Part shown: one piece after another, positions 20,345 to 28,348 of the stretch
How positions within the stretch are numbered: position 1 is the first letter of the stretch
Layout of the letters: each line of letters begins with the position of its first letter
The notes under the pieces: model-generated
Databases searched by the model: none
What the model was told of the DNA's origin: nothing
Seen by the model: the letters and a program-made list of their open reading frames with translations, nothing else
Source: Mycobacterium pseudokansasii
GTDB lineage: Bacteria; Actinomycetota; Actinomycetes; Mycobacteriales; Mycobacteriaceae
Direction of reading: 5' to 3'
Length of the DNA: 64,000 nucleotides
NCBI RefSeq assembly: GCF_900566075.1
Contig: NZ_UPHU01000001.1
Span: 930,001-994,000 of the forward strand
Translations under genes and position numbers: made by a program

Positions 20345-20412
20345 GGACGCTGCGACCGTTTGCGTCGAGAGATGTGAGAATTGCGCCGCGACGCAACTCC
20401 GGAGGTGAATGA
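20341..20412 (+). pseudogene. narJ: narJ remnant (chaperone gene deleted)
   Basis: At the place where narJ always lies, an ATG overlapping the narH stop opens a frame of only 23 codons (MRTLRPFASRDVRIA..., ending NSGGE). Mycobacterial NarJ is about 200 residues. The coupling signals on both sides survive: the ATGA overlap with narH, and a GGAGGTGA ribosome site for narI inside the relic. The simplest reading is an internal deletion of roughly 530 bp fusing the first codons of narJ to its last ones. NarJ is the chaperone that holds NarG for molybdenum cofactor insertion and membrane assembly; it is not part of the final enzyme. Identity of the relic is inferred from position, not from sequence similarity. 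Confidence 0.7.
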
Positions 20413-20413
20413 G

Positions 20414-21142
20414 GTGCTCGGCAAGACGTTCTGGGATGTGGTGCCCTACGTGGTACTCGCGATCGTCGCCGTTGGCACCTGGTGGCGGTACCGATATGAC
20501 AAGTTCGGGTGGACCACCCGCTCGTCGCAGCTTTACGAGGTGCGGTTGCTGCGTATCGCGAGCCCGCTCTTCCATTACGGCATCCTGGTGGTGATCGTCG
20601 GACACGTCATCGGCCTGCTGATCCCGGAATCATGGACGGACGCAGCCCGGGTGAGTCATCACGCCTACCACGTCCAGGCTGTTGTGCTGGGGTCGATAGC
20701 CGGGGTCACCACGCTGACGGGGCTGGCGCTGCTGATCTACCGGCGACGCAGCCGCGGACCGGTGTTCATGGCCACCACGGTCAACGACAAGCTGATGTAT
20801 GTGTTCCTGGTGGGGGCGATATCGGCGGGGCTGTACGCGACCGCGTTGGGCTCGGGGATGTTCGGCGAGTCGTACAACTACCGCGAAACCGTCTCGGTGT
20901 GGTTCCGGTCCATCTGGGTGCTGCAACCTCGCGGCGAACTGATGGCGCTGGCGCCGCTGTACTACCAGCTGCATGTGATGATCGCGCTGGCGCTGTTTGC
21001 CATGTGGCCGTTCACCCGGCTGGTTCACGCGTTCAGCGCACCGGTCGCGTATCTGTTCCGGCCCTACGTCGTCTACCGCAGCCGCGGCGTCGCCGCGCGC
21101 AAGGAGCTGGTCGGGTCGCATCTTCAGCGTCGCGGCCGCTGA
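20414..21142 (+). CDS. narI: Respiratory nitrate reductase, gamma (cytochrome b) subunit
   Basis: About 242 residues from the GTG at 20414, which has a strong GGAGGTGA site six bases upstream. The frame opens earlier (20381) but that part belongs to the narJ relic. Five hydrophobic segments and conserved His residues typical of NarI are visible: LFHYGILVVIVGHVIGL near the N-terminus, SHHAYHVQAV, and LHVMIALALFAMWPFTRLVHAFS near the C-terminus, which supply the two b-heme ligands. The motif TWWRYRYDKFGWTTRSSQLY is typical of mycobacterial NarI. It anchors NarGH and oxidises menaquinol. Its end overlaps the tail of the convergent TVP38 gene by 19 bp. Confidence 0.93.
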   Translation: MLGKTFWDVVPYVVLAIVAVGTWWRYRYDKFGWTTRSSQLYEVRLLRIASPLFHYGILVVIVGHVIGLLIPESWTDAARVSHHAYHVQAVVLGSIAGVTTLTGLALLIYRRRSRGPVFMATTVNDKLMYVFLVGAISAGLYATALGSGMFGESYNYRETVSVWFRSIWVLQPRGELMALAPLYYQLHVMIALALFAMWPFTRLVHAFSAPVAYLFRPYVVYRSRGVAARKELVGSHLQRRGR

Positions 21143-21831
21143 CTCGGCAGTGCGCGCCCACGCCAAGATCGGTAACCACGCCGTGCGGCGAACACGCCGA
21201 CGACGGCGGTCACGCACCACACCGCTATCGCCGCGTATGCCAGTGGTGAGGACCGATCACCGATCGAGGCGCCCAGCGCGGTGTAGACGAATGCCCGCGG
21301 CATCGAACCGATAAACGCACCGACGGCCATTTGCCACAACGGAACTCCACATGCCCCGAACGCATAGGAGGCGAGCGCATCCGAGATGCCGGGGACGAAG
21401 CGTTGACCGACCACCGCCCACAGTCCGCGTCGTTCGATCAGCACGTCGACGCGGTCGGCGCGGCTCGCCCCCAGCAGAGTACGTGCGCTGTCGCGTCCGG
21501 CCCGACGGCCGACGAAGCTGGCGACGATCGCGGTACCCACCGTCGCACCCAGCGTCACAAAGATGCCCTCTACCGGACCGAACAGCAGACCACTACCCGC
21601 GGCCAGGACCGGGCCCGGCACGAACAACGCTCCGAGGACAGCCGAGGCCACAACGTAGGTCAGCGGCGCCGCCGGACCTGTCGCCGAGACCGCGCGACGC
21701 ACCACCTCGACGTCGACGACTCGTGCGACGGCTACCAGGTACCACAGCCCGAGTAGAAAGCCGGCGAACACGACGAGCCGCACGATGTGGGGTCGTCGGG
21801 ATGTCAGCGGAGAACCGGGGTTGTCGACCAT
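21124..21831 (-). CDS. TVP38/TMEM64 (SNARE-associated, DedA-like) membrane protein
   Basis: 235 residues with about five hydrophobic segments. The core motif of the family is present: FVPGPVLAAGSGLLFGPVEG, followed by TVGTAIVASFVGRRAGRD and, in the second half, GQRFVPGISDALASYAFGA with GAFIGSMPRAFVYTALGA. Bacterial members are probable lipid scramblases or flippases of the inner membrane, though this is not tested for mycobacterial copies. M. tuberculosis Rv0625c, next to vapBC30, is a similar protein; this gene may be its counterpart moved by the insertion of the nitrate block, but I cannot separate that from an unrelated paralogue. It converges on narI with a 19-bp overlap. Confidence 0.75.
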   Translation of the reverse strand: MVDNPGSPLTSRRPHIVRLVVFAGFLLGLWYLVAVARVVDVEVVRRAVSATGPAAPLTYVVASAVLGALFVPGPVLAAGSGLLFGPVEGIFVTLGATVGTAIVASFVGRRAGRDSARTLLGASRADRVDVLIERRGLWAVVGQRFVPGISDALASYAFGACGVPLWQMAVGAFIGSMPRAFVYTALGASIGDRSSPLAYAAIAVWCVTAVVGVFAARRGYRSWRGRALPSQRPRR

Positions 21832-21876
21832 GCTGACCGCAATTCTTCCGCACCGGCATGTCCGGGCACGCCCTGG

Positions 21877-23139
21877 CTACTCGACAGTGCCTTTGACCAA
21901 CCGGCCGTCCTTGACGATGGCGACGAACGCCTCGTCGGGCCGCGCGATCAGCCAGATGTCGGCCACCGGATTGCCGTCGACGAGAACCAGGTCCGCCAGG
22001 GCGCCGTCGGCCACGACGCCCAGCCGGCCCGGGTAGGGGTTACGCGGCCCGGACATGGCCAAGAGCTCGGCGTTGCGGATCGTCGCCTGCTGCAACACCT
22101 CGGCGGGCGCGTACCAGCGGGTGAGCTCGGCCAGCTGGGCGCCCTGTCGGCTGGCGAGTGCCGTGTCGAACAATATGTCGGTTCCGAATGCGACCTTGAC
22201 CCGGTGCTTGATCGCAAGCCGATATGCCGCGTCGGTGCCGGAGACCACCTGCCGCAGCTTTGCCCTCGTCTGCGGCGTGACGGGGATCGTGGGCTCGTCG
22301 TCGACGAACGGCTGCAGGCACCACCAGACGCCCTTTTCGGCGAGCAGTGCGGCGGTGTCCTCGTCGATCAGGTGGCCGTGCTCGATGCAGCGGACGCCTG
22401 CGGCGACGGCGGTGCGTATCGCGCGGGGTGTGTAGGCGTGGACGGTGACGTACGTGCCCCAGTTCTCCGCGGCCGCCACCGCCGCGCGGATCTCGGCCTC
22501 GGTGAACTGGGCGACGTCGATCGGGTCGTACGTCGAGCTGATCCCGCCGCCGGCCATCAGCTTGAGCTGAGAGGCGCCGCGCCGCAACATCTCTCGTGCT
22601 CCCCGCAGCACCTCGGCTTCGCCGTCGGCGATGACGGCGGCACCGATGATCTCGGTGTAGCTCAGGTGCCCGCAGACACCGCGAGGGACCTCGTGGGGCA
22701 GCCGGAAATCGCCGTGCCCGCCGGTCTGGGAGATGAACCCGCCGGACGGGTAAATACGCGGACCGGCGATCACACCCTCGTCGATGGCCTGCTTGATTCC
22801 GAACACCGGCCCGCCGAGATCGCGGACCGTGGTGAAGCCGCGTAGCAGCGTTTCCCGGGCGCCGGTGATCGCCCTCGCGTAGACATAGCCGAGCTCGCTG
22901 AGCTGGGCCACCACCGCCGGGATGGTGGCGAACATCGCATGCCAATGCGCGTCAATCAACCCGGGAATCAACGTCTTTGCGGTCCCGTCGATCTGCGGGC
23001 CGGAGAATTCGGTTGAGCCCGCAGGTGTCACCGCGGCGATCAACCCGTCGCAGACAGTGACGTCCATGGGCCCGGTGATCCGGCCGTCGACGCTGTCGAA
23101 GACGTCGACGTTGGAAATGCGTAGTTCGTGTGTGTCCAT
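21877..23139 (-). CDS. Amidohydrolase family protein (imidazolonepropionase/prolidase-like)
   Basis: 420 residues from the ATG at 23139, which has an AAGGAG site five to ten bases upstream; the longer frame to 23370 lacks a ribosome site. It is a metal-dependent hydrolase of the amidohydrolase superfamily: the metal-binding His-x-His in GLIDAHWHAMF, the carboxylated-Lys region ASQLKLMAGGG, His in YVTVHAYTP, IEHGHLIDE, and the catalytic Asp in VAFGTDILFD. It ends with a beta-sandwich closing strand (DLVLVDGNPVADI). The family includes peptidases of Xaa-Pro type, imidazolonepropionases and organophosphate hydrolases. The substrate is unknown. It follows the TVP38 gene on the same strand with a 45-bp gap. 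Confidence 0.85.
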   Translation of the reverse strand: MDTHELRISNVDVFDSVDGRITGPMDVTVCDGLIAAVTPAGSTEFSGPQIDGTAKTLIPGLIDAHWHAMFATIPAVVAQLSELGYVYARAITGARETLLRGFTTVRDLGGPVFGIKQAIDEGVIAGPRIYPSGGFISQTGGHGDFRLPHEVPRGVCGHLSYTEIIGAAVIADGEAEVLRGAREMLRRGASQLKLMAGGGISSTYDPIDVAQFTEAEIRAAVAAAENWGTYVTVHAYTPRAIRTAVAAGVRCIEHGHLIDEDTAALLAEKGVWWCLQPFVDDEPTIPVTPQTRAKLRQVVSGTDAAYRLAIKHRVKVAFGTDILFDTALASRQGAQLAELTRWYAPAEVLQQATIRNAELLAMSGPRNPYPGRLGVVADGALADLVLVDGNPVADIWLIARPDEAFVAIVKDGRLVKGTVE

Positions 23140-23881
23140 GCCGGCTCCTTGTTGAGACTGCAGCGGGTCGGCGAACCCCGAAGTAGCGTATGGCCCAGGC
23201 CGGAGGTTCTTTTGGACCAAAGTTCGGTTGACGGTAACGGATCGTGAAGAGATTGCTACCGCGGTCGCCAACTGACCGAGTGACGGTCGATTAGCCTGGC
23301 TCGGTACGTCGGTGAGGTGCCGGAGTGTCGCAGTTGGCACATGAGCAGCTGCCTGCCTGGCGTAGAACATGATTCGTCGTTCTGTGCGGCGGTGTCTTTG
23401 TCGTCGTTCTGCGTGGGGTGATCATCGACAACCAGGTCAAACCACAAACCAATCGTGAACCTCATCCAACGTTGCGGTATAGGGGTGTTTCAAAGCGCTA
23501 TTGCGCGCGAACACCTGCAAGATAGGAACAGGCCCCCATCAGCGTCGGGCTCTGCCCCAGCCGCGAAGACTGGGCCGAGGCCCGTACCGTCGCAGGAATC
23601 CGCAGCAGCTGCCACGACGATATGCACGCCGGGGAACTAGAAACTCCATCCTGTTCGCCACCCACCCCGACTACCTGCGCGACGGCTGGCAGACCTGCGA
23701 CCACACCGCCGGCGACCGTCGCTACCTGACGACCCTCGGTGACCTGCCCTGCCCCTGCGCGTGAGAACTTTCGTCACTGCTATCAAGGAGGTCGGGCTCA
23801 TCCGCCGGGTATCCCTGATATCGCCCGGTGGTCTCGTCCCACACGTTCTCGCCCGGTGAGCGTCACCGCTACAATCCCCGC
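23140..23881. other. 742 bp of degenerate sequence, no intact gene
   Basis: No complete gene is supported. A plus-strand piece at about 23640-23764 ends with ILFATHPDYLRDGWQTCDHT and a Cys-rich terminus, and an upstream piece in another frame (SVGLCPSREDWAEARTVAGI, about 23540-23600) could have preceded it. Together they look like the frameshifted end of an unidentified small gene. The rest shows nothing recognisable. Confidence 0.3.
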
Positions 23882-24185
23882 GTGGGCGACAACCTTCGCG
23901 TCAACCCAGCCCAGTTGCGGGTGACCAGCACCGGCTGGCACGTGGAGGCTTTCGATCTCCACGCCGCGCCACCAGCGCTGGAACCGTCTGGCGGGTGGCC
24001 CACGGTGCTCGCCGCCGCTGACCGGCGCGGTCCAGGTCGCCACTGCCGACCTGCACCCTAAGATCGCCACCAGCGCCGGGATGACCCAGGTCGCGGCGAC
24101 CGGTTATGAAGCCACCGACTCCGATGCCGCGGACATGCTGAAATACGTGGTCACCACGATCACCGGAACAGCCCGTAACGCGTGA
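23882..24185 (+). pseudogene. Frameshifted EspC-like (DUF2580) type VII secretion target
   Basis: A GTG at 23882 begins GDNLRVNPAQLRVTSTGWHV, close to the start of EspC/DUF2580 proteins. The frame ends at a TAA near 24061. From about 24010 a different frame carries the expected continuation (PLTGAVQVATADLHPKIATS, then TGYEATDSDAADMLKYV), ending at a TGA at 24183-24185 that overlaps the next gene's GTG by four bases. The full-length product would be about 100 residues. EspC-like proteins are small helical partners co-secreted by ESX systems, usually encoded directly before a larger substrate, exactly as here. As it stands the gene is broken by one or more indels between about 23950 and 24015. 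Confidence 0.6.
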
Positions 24186-26080
24186 TCCCCACCCAGTCGG
24201 CGTTGCGCGGCTACACCGTGTCGCATCTGACCGAGAATGCCGCGCACTGGCGCGAGCTGGCGGGGCGCCGCCGCTCGGTGGTGGGCACGATCAAGAGCCA
24301 GGCCGACTCGCTGGACTGGCAGGGTCAGGGCGATGAGGCGATGAAGGCCGCGTTGGCCCGCCACGCCATCACCGCCGAACAGGAAGCCGAGCTGCTCGAT
24401 ACTGCAGCGGCCACCGCCGAGGACGGGGCCGCCGTGCTGCACCAGCAAAAGCACTCCATCTTCGCCACCGTCGAGCGGGCCAACCAGTCAGGGTTCGCGG
24501 TCGCCGAGGGCTGGACGGCCACCGACGCGATGTATGCGCCGGGCTCGATGGGCTGGTACGCCCGGCAGCCCACCGCCCAGGCCATCTGCGCCGATCTGCG
24601 TGTTCAGGTGACCCGTTTCACCGGCCAGGAGGTGCAGACCGCCACCGACGTGGCGCGCTCCGCCGGAGAGCTGGGCGGCGAAGGCGCGGTGCGCGGCCAC
24701 ATCCAGGCGGTCGCCGCCATCACCACCACCCACACGCCGAATCCGACGGTGCCGCCATCACCGCCAGCCCCCTCAGCATCGTCGCTGCTCGATGCCTTGA
24801 CCGGCGCGAGCCCGCTGATACGGCACATATCACCGCAGGCCGCGGCCTCAGCAGCGGCACCAACGTGGCAAGCCCCACCAGCGGCCGGCGAGCTGGCGGG
24901 CATCGCGCCGCCGGTGCCGCTGCCGCCAGGTGCCGGCCCCCTGCCTGCCTTCGGCGGCAGCGTCGGAGCCGGGGCCGGCACCGGCGACGGCTGGCTGTCC
25001 TCGCTGGCTGCCCGGCCGAGTTCGGGGATCGCCGCCATGGCCGCCCCGGTCAGCACGGGCGCGGTCTCGACGACGGCCGCCACCGCGATCAGCGCACCGG
25101 CCGCTGCTGCCGCGGCAACCCCGCTAACACACGTCCAACCCCACCCGTCGCCGTCGACCGCCGAACCCGCAGCGACGCAGTTTGCCGATCCCGGGCAAGT
25201 GCGGCACGAGCACGCACCGCAACACCTGCCCTCCACCGATCCGCCGCAGACGCAATCCCCGCACGCGCACCAATCCCCGGCCGCGCAGTCATCGTCCCCT
25301 GCCCCCGCACCTGTCACACTCGACCCCGGTCCCGCCGGTACCGCGCCGTCTGCTACGACACCCGGGACTGGCAACGGCGGTGTCCACATGCTGGGCTTCG
25401 GCCCGCCAGGGCTAGCCTCGGCGCCGGCGGCACCATCTTTGCCCCCACCGCGTGACCCGACCCCGCCACCCATGCCGGTCGACCCTAAAGACATGAGCGC
25501 CGAGCAGGCGATCGCAGAATGGGCCAAAGTTAACGCTGAGATACGGGCGTGGAACGCCCGATGCGGCGTCGAAAACGTCGGGCCGCTGCCGCCGGCCCAA
25601 TACAACGCCTGCATCGCCTCGCGCGGTCCTCTCCTCGAACGCCAAACCGCAATCCGGGCCCGCTTAAACGACTTAGGCATACCCATAGAAGGCGAACCCG
25701 CCCCAGGCCCCACGCGGCCGGGTACAGCTCGGTCCGAGCCCCCATCAAACCAACCGAGTGCGCCTTCAAGCCCGAGTATTACCGATCAGGCCACGCAAAT
25801 CGGTAAAGATGTCATGGAACACGTACCTAAGGGCTCGAGACTGAATTCTTTGGTGGATAGGCTTAATCAATTGCACATCGGCAATCAGCAACAGGCCGCG
25901 GAGGCGGCCGACGCCGCGGCGAAAGCGGCGTGGGGTCAGACCGCGGGAATTGTCGACGGGCCTAATGGGTCAAAGCTGGTGCTACCAGTTGTCCCGCAGG
26001 TTGGGGAAGCTATCATGGTAGCGCCGGACGGAACGCTTTCTGTATTTCGGGGCGATCTCTTTCAGTTTTTGCCGAAGTAG
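24182..26080 (+). CDS. Large WXG100-like, Pro/Ala-rich type VII secretion toxin-like protein
   Basis: 632 residues. The N-terminal 130 residues are helical with a Trp-x-Gly turn (LDWQGQGDEAMKAAL, about residues 44-58), the arrangement of WXG100-type export domains. A long Pro/Ala/Thr-rich linker (about 190-420) follows. Then comes a helical segment (DPKDMSAEQAIAEWAKVNAE, then ACIASRGPLLERQTAIRARL) that I recall as a recurring pre-toxin module in mycobacterial polymorphic toxins. The last 110 residues (ITDQATQIGKDVMEHVPKGS onward) are compositionally different and of lower GC; they would be the effector domain but match no toxin I recognise. GTG start overlaps the EspC-like gene. It is followed after 14 bp by a small low-GC gene, the usual place of an immunity gene. 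Toxin role is inferred from architecture. Confidence 0.6.
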   Translation: MIPTQSALRGYTVSHLTENAAHWRELAGRRRSVVGTIKSQADSLDWQGQGDEAMKAALARHAITAEQEAELLDTAAATAEDGAAVLHQQKHSIFATVERANQSGFAVAEGWTATDAMYAPGSMGWYARQPTAQAICADLRVQVTRFTGQEVQTATDVARSAGELGGEGAVRGHIQAVAAITTTHTPNPTVPPSPPAPSASSLLDALTGASPLIRHISPQAAASAAAPTWQAPPAAGELAGIAPPVPLPPGAGPLPAFGGSVGAGAGTGDGWLSSLAARPSSGIAAMAAPVSTGAVSTTAATAISAPAAAAAATPLTHVQPHPSPSTAEPAATQFADPGQVRHEHAPQHLPSTDPPQTQSPHAHQSPAAQSSSPAPAPVTLDPGPAGTAPSATTPGTGNGGVHMLGFGPPGLASAPAAPSLPPPRDPTPPPMPVDPKDMSAEQAIAEWAKVNAEIRAWNARCGVENVGPLPPAQYNACIASRGPLLERQTAIRARLNDLGIPIEGEPAPGPTRPGTARSEPPSNQPSAPSSPSITDQATQIGKDVMEHVPKGSRLNSLVDRLNQLHIGNQQQAAEAADAAAKAAWGQTAGIVDGPNGSKLVLPVVPQVGEAIMVAPDGTLSVFRGDLFQFLPK

Positions 26081-26094
26081 TGGAGTAGTAGGCG

Positions 26095-26658
26095 ATGGAC
26101 GTAACTTTGTATGCAGCAGTAGTCGATTTCGAGGTTTATCTCCTAATGACCATGAAGCCGCGACTGTCCTTAGCAGATACCAAGGGCTTACTAGATGCCA
26201 AGCTGGCCAAGGTCGGGCTATCTTTAGACAGCGCAGTACGTATTCACGATCGGGTAGCAGAAGCCCTCAGCGAAGAGATATCGCGGTTTCGATATATGAA
26301 GACGCTGTTAGGAGTTCTCGACGAGGACGCCACATCACTGAAGTACAACAGCGTGTTGTGGCCCGGATTTGAATTCAACGCGCACGCTGACGCGAACGGA
26401 CTACTTGAGTCAGCGGGTTACACTCACACCGAGCACACACCGCTCGATGTCGAATCTCCGACCCAACTGGCCGCTTGGAGTTGCGACATTCTCGAATTCG
26501 ATGAGCGTTTCGGCCCTAGTATTCGACGTGAGAACAGGCCGCTATTCGACGATATCCTTCCCGCGTACGAAGGCTACGAGTTCTTATGGAAGGGAGATCG
26601 CTATGGGGCGGGATTCCTTTGGGGTCTATTCTTGTCATCTTCGATGGTCTGGGAGTGA
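26095..26658 (+). CDS. Hypothetical protein, candidate immunity protein
   Basis: 187 residues with a GGAG site upstream of the ATG. No domain is recognised. The sequence is acidic-aromatic with no membrane segment or signal peptide (YAAVVDFEVYLLMTMKPRLS at the start, FLWKGDRYGAGFLWGLFLSS near the end). Its base composition is clearly more AT-rich than the flanking core genes, as is the 3' end of the preceding gene. That, and the 14-bp spacing behind a toxin-like gene, are the normal signs of an effector-immunity pair. Function is inferred from position only. Confidence 0.5.
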   Translation: MDVTLYAAVVDFEVYLLMTMKPRLSLADTKGLLDAKLAKVGLSLDSAVRIHDRVAEALSEEISRFRYMKTLLGVLDEDATSLKYNSVLWPGFEFNAHADANGLLESAGYTHTEHTPLDVESPTQLAAWSCDILEFDERFGPSIRRENRPLFDDILPAYEGYEFLWKGDRYGAGFLWGLFLSSSMVWE

Positions 26659-26888
26659 GCTCGCCAAGGTGCGAAATATCCGAGAGTTCCGCAACGAATT
26701 GGCAGTCCTCAATGGCCCATCTCATGAAGCGTTGCGGGTTCGGCACCGCCCACGTGGGTCAGCAATAGGGGAGGCGTCAGGGAAGTGCTGCACTGCGGGG
26801 AATCGGCTATGAGGCGACGCTGTCCGCAGAGGTCATCGTCCGGCGGTGGTCTCCGCGTGGGCCTGAAGGAACTCAGGCAGGAACGCAC

Positions 26889-27200
26889 ATGACGTACGCA
26901 GCAAGCGATGAAACGACGCTCCCCAAACTGCCTGCACAGATGCGGTGGGTGGTGCTGGTGGACAAGCGTCAGCTCGCGGTGCTGCTGTTAGAGAACGAGG
27001 TACCGGTTGCTTCCGCGACGGACACGTTGGATGCCCGCGGTGATATCGACTATGAAAACCAGCCGGTCGACGCAGTGGAGCGGCTATGTCGGCGTTTGGC
27101 TGACCAGGCGGTGCGTCAGTGGGGTTTTATGCAGGGTCTCAAGCAGAAGCTCGGACCAGGTGTCGACGTGCGGATGAAGCTGGTGGAGTGGAACCGGTGA
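26889..27200 (+). CDS. Hypothetical protein, 103 residues
   Basis: The ATG at 26889 follows an AGGAACG ribosome-like site. The product is soluble, without Cys or membrane segments, and contains MRWVVLVDKRQLAVLLLENE and ADQAVRQWGFMQGLKQKLG. I do not recognise a family. It lies 230 bp behind the candidate immunity gene, with only scrambled open frames between, and may be a second accessory gene of the same locus. It ends 86 bp before the left end of the ISL3-type element. Confidence 0.45.
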   Translation: MTYAASDETTLPKLPAQMRWVVLVDKRQLAVLLLENEVPVASATDTLDARGDIDYENQPVDAVERLCRRLADQAVRQWGFMQGLKQKLGPGVDVRMKLVEWNR

Positions 27201-27387
27201 GCTTTAATGCCCCACCTGCGGGGGTAGCTTACGGATTTGCATCAAATCTCAAGTGTGCGTGTCGATAACACCACCTGCTGAAAACGGGCTCTTCGCAGAT
27301 GAGGGTGTAGGGCTGGTCGGCGCGTCGTTGCCGGAATGGTCTTCCGAGGATGAAGGTTCCTATACACCTCATCTGAAAGACCTCGAC

Positions 27388-27969
27388 ATGGCTGACGCTA
27401 TCTTCATTGCCCCTGATTTGACTACGTTTTGCCGGTTGGATGATCTCGGCCTGGAGGTAGTCGGGCAGCGTGTCGAGCCCGAGCGTGCGGTGCTGGCCTG
27501 CCTGGTCGTCGAACCCGACGATTGGTGTCGTCGCTGCGGCTGCCAGGGCACGCCACGCGATACGGTGACCCGTCGGTTGTCCCACGAGCCGTGGGGCTGG
27601 CGGCCGACGACCCTGCTGGTCACGGTGCGCCGGTACCGGTGCACAGGCTGCGGGCACGTGTGGCGCCAAGACGCCAGCGCGGCGGCCGAGCCGCGGGCGA
27701 AGCTGTCGCGTCATGGCTTGCGGTGGGCGTTGGAAGCCGTTGTGTGCCAACACCTCACCGTTTCCCGTATCGCCGAGGGACTCGGGGTTTCGTGGAATAC
27801 CGCCAACGACGCCGTGTTGGCCGAAGGCAAGCGTGTGTTGATCGACGACCCGGACAGGTTCGACGGGGTCAAGGTGATCGGGGTCGACGAACACGTGTGG
27901 CGCCACACGCGGCGCGGGGACAAGTACGTGACCGTGATTATCGACCTGACCGCCATCCGCGAGGCCTGA
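27388..27969 (+). pseudogene. ISL3-family transposase, 5' part
   Basis: From the ATG at 27388 (MADAIFIAPDLTTFCRLDDL) the frame encodes the N-terminal zinc finger of ISL3 transposases (CRRCGCQGTPRD, then YRCTGCGHVW), the helix-turn-helix ([19 protein letters not shown]) and the first catalytic Asp in [12 protein letters not shown]. It is cut after AIRE at 27964, where the IS1634-type element begins; the last codons and the stop come from that element. The remaining two thirds of the gene are at 32174-33160. Confidence 0.88.
27710..27964 (+). repeat. 255-bp direct repeat, left copy (target duplication)
   Basis: Bases 27710-27964 are repeated without visible change at 32174-32428, a constant offset of 4464. 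Both copies lie inside the ISL3 transposase and flank the IS1634-type element exactly. This is the target-site duplication of that insertion. One end base may be shared with the element terminus, so the true length is 254 or 255. Confidence 0.92.
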
Positions 27970-28077
27970 CTTCGGTCACTTTTCCGGTTTGGGGTTGGCG
28001 CGACGCTTGGACCTGCTGTTTTGTGGTCGTTGGGGCCGGAATGTGTGCACTAACGGATGGGTTCGTAGGGTGCCGGA

Positions 28078-28235
28078 GTGGCCTATATGCGGACGGTGAG
28101 GACCAAGTCGGGGGCGACAGCGGTGCAGATTGTGTGGTCGTCGCGGCGCGGTGCACGCTCGATCGAGCATGTGGGTTCGGCTCATGACGCGGTGGAATTG
28201 CAAGCACTCAAGACGGCGGCCGTACGGCGGCTTAC
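28078..28235 (+). pseudogene. IS1634-type transposase, 5' part
   Basis: A GTG at 28078 begins AYMRTVRTKSGATAVQIVWS and continues with SRRGARSIEHVGSAHDAVEL, the conserved N-terminus of IS1634-type transposases. The frame is cut by the IS21-type element after 158 coding bases. Joining 28078-28235 to 30801-32163 gives 1521 bases, exactly 507 codons, so removal of the inner element plus one duplication restores a 506-residue protein. Confidence 0.85.
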
Positions 28236-28348
28236 TGTCCGTGGCCATGAAAAAGTACCCACTGGTGGCCAAGTCGAGGTATCCGTTTTTGGCCAGATAA
28301 AAGTATCCACCCCGTGTTCGTCGTGTCGATCAGGAACTGCGGGCCCCG

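Noticed and set aside
20381..20413. Longer NarI starting at 20381
   Set aside because: The added residues come from the narJ relic in another frame; the GTG at 20414 has the correct ribosome site.
26600..26812. Continuation of the candidate immunity gene in a +1 frame (ELAKVRNIREFRNELAVLNG...)
   Set aside because: It reads like coding sequence, but two alternative frames across the same bases also look plausible, and the upstream gene has a natural-looking end. I cannot decide on a frameshift without a homologue.
27201..27286. Left flank of the ISL3 element as the 5' part of the DUF222/HNH gene
   Set aside because: The left flank shows no DUF222-like frame; only the right side carries the relic, so the two flanks are not one gene.
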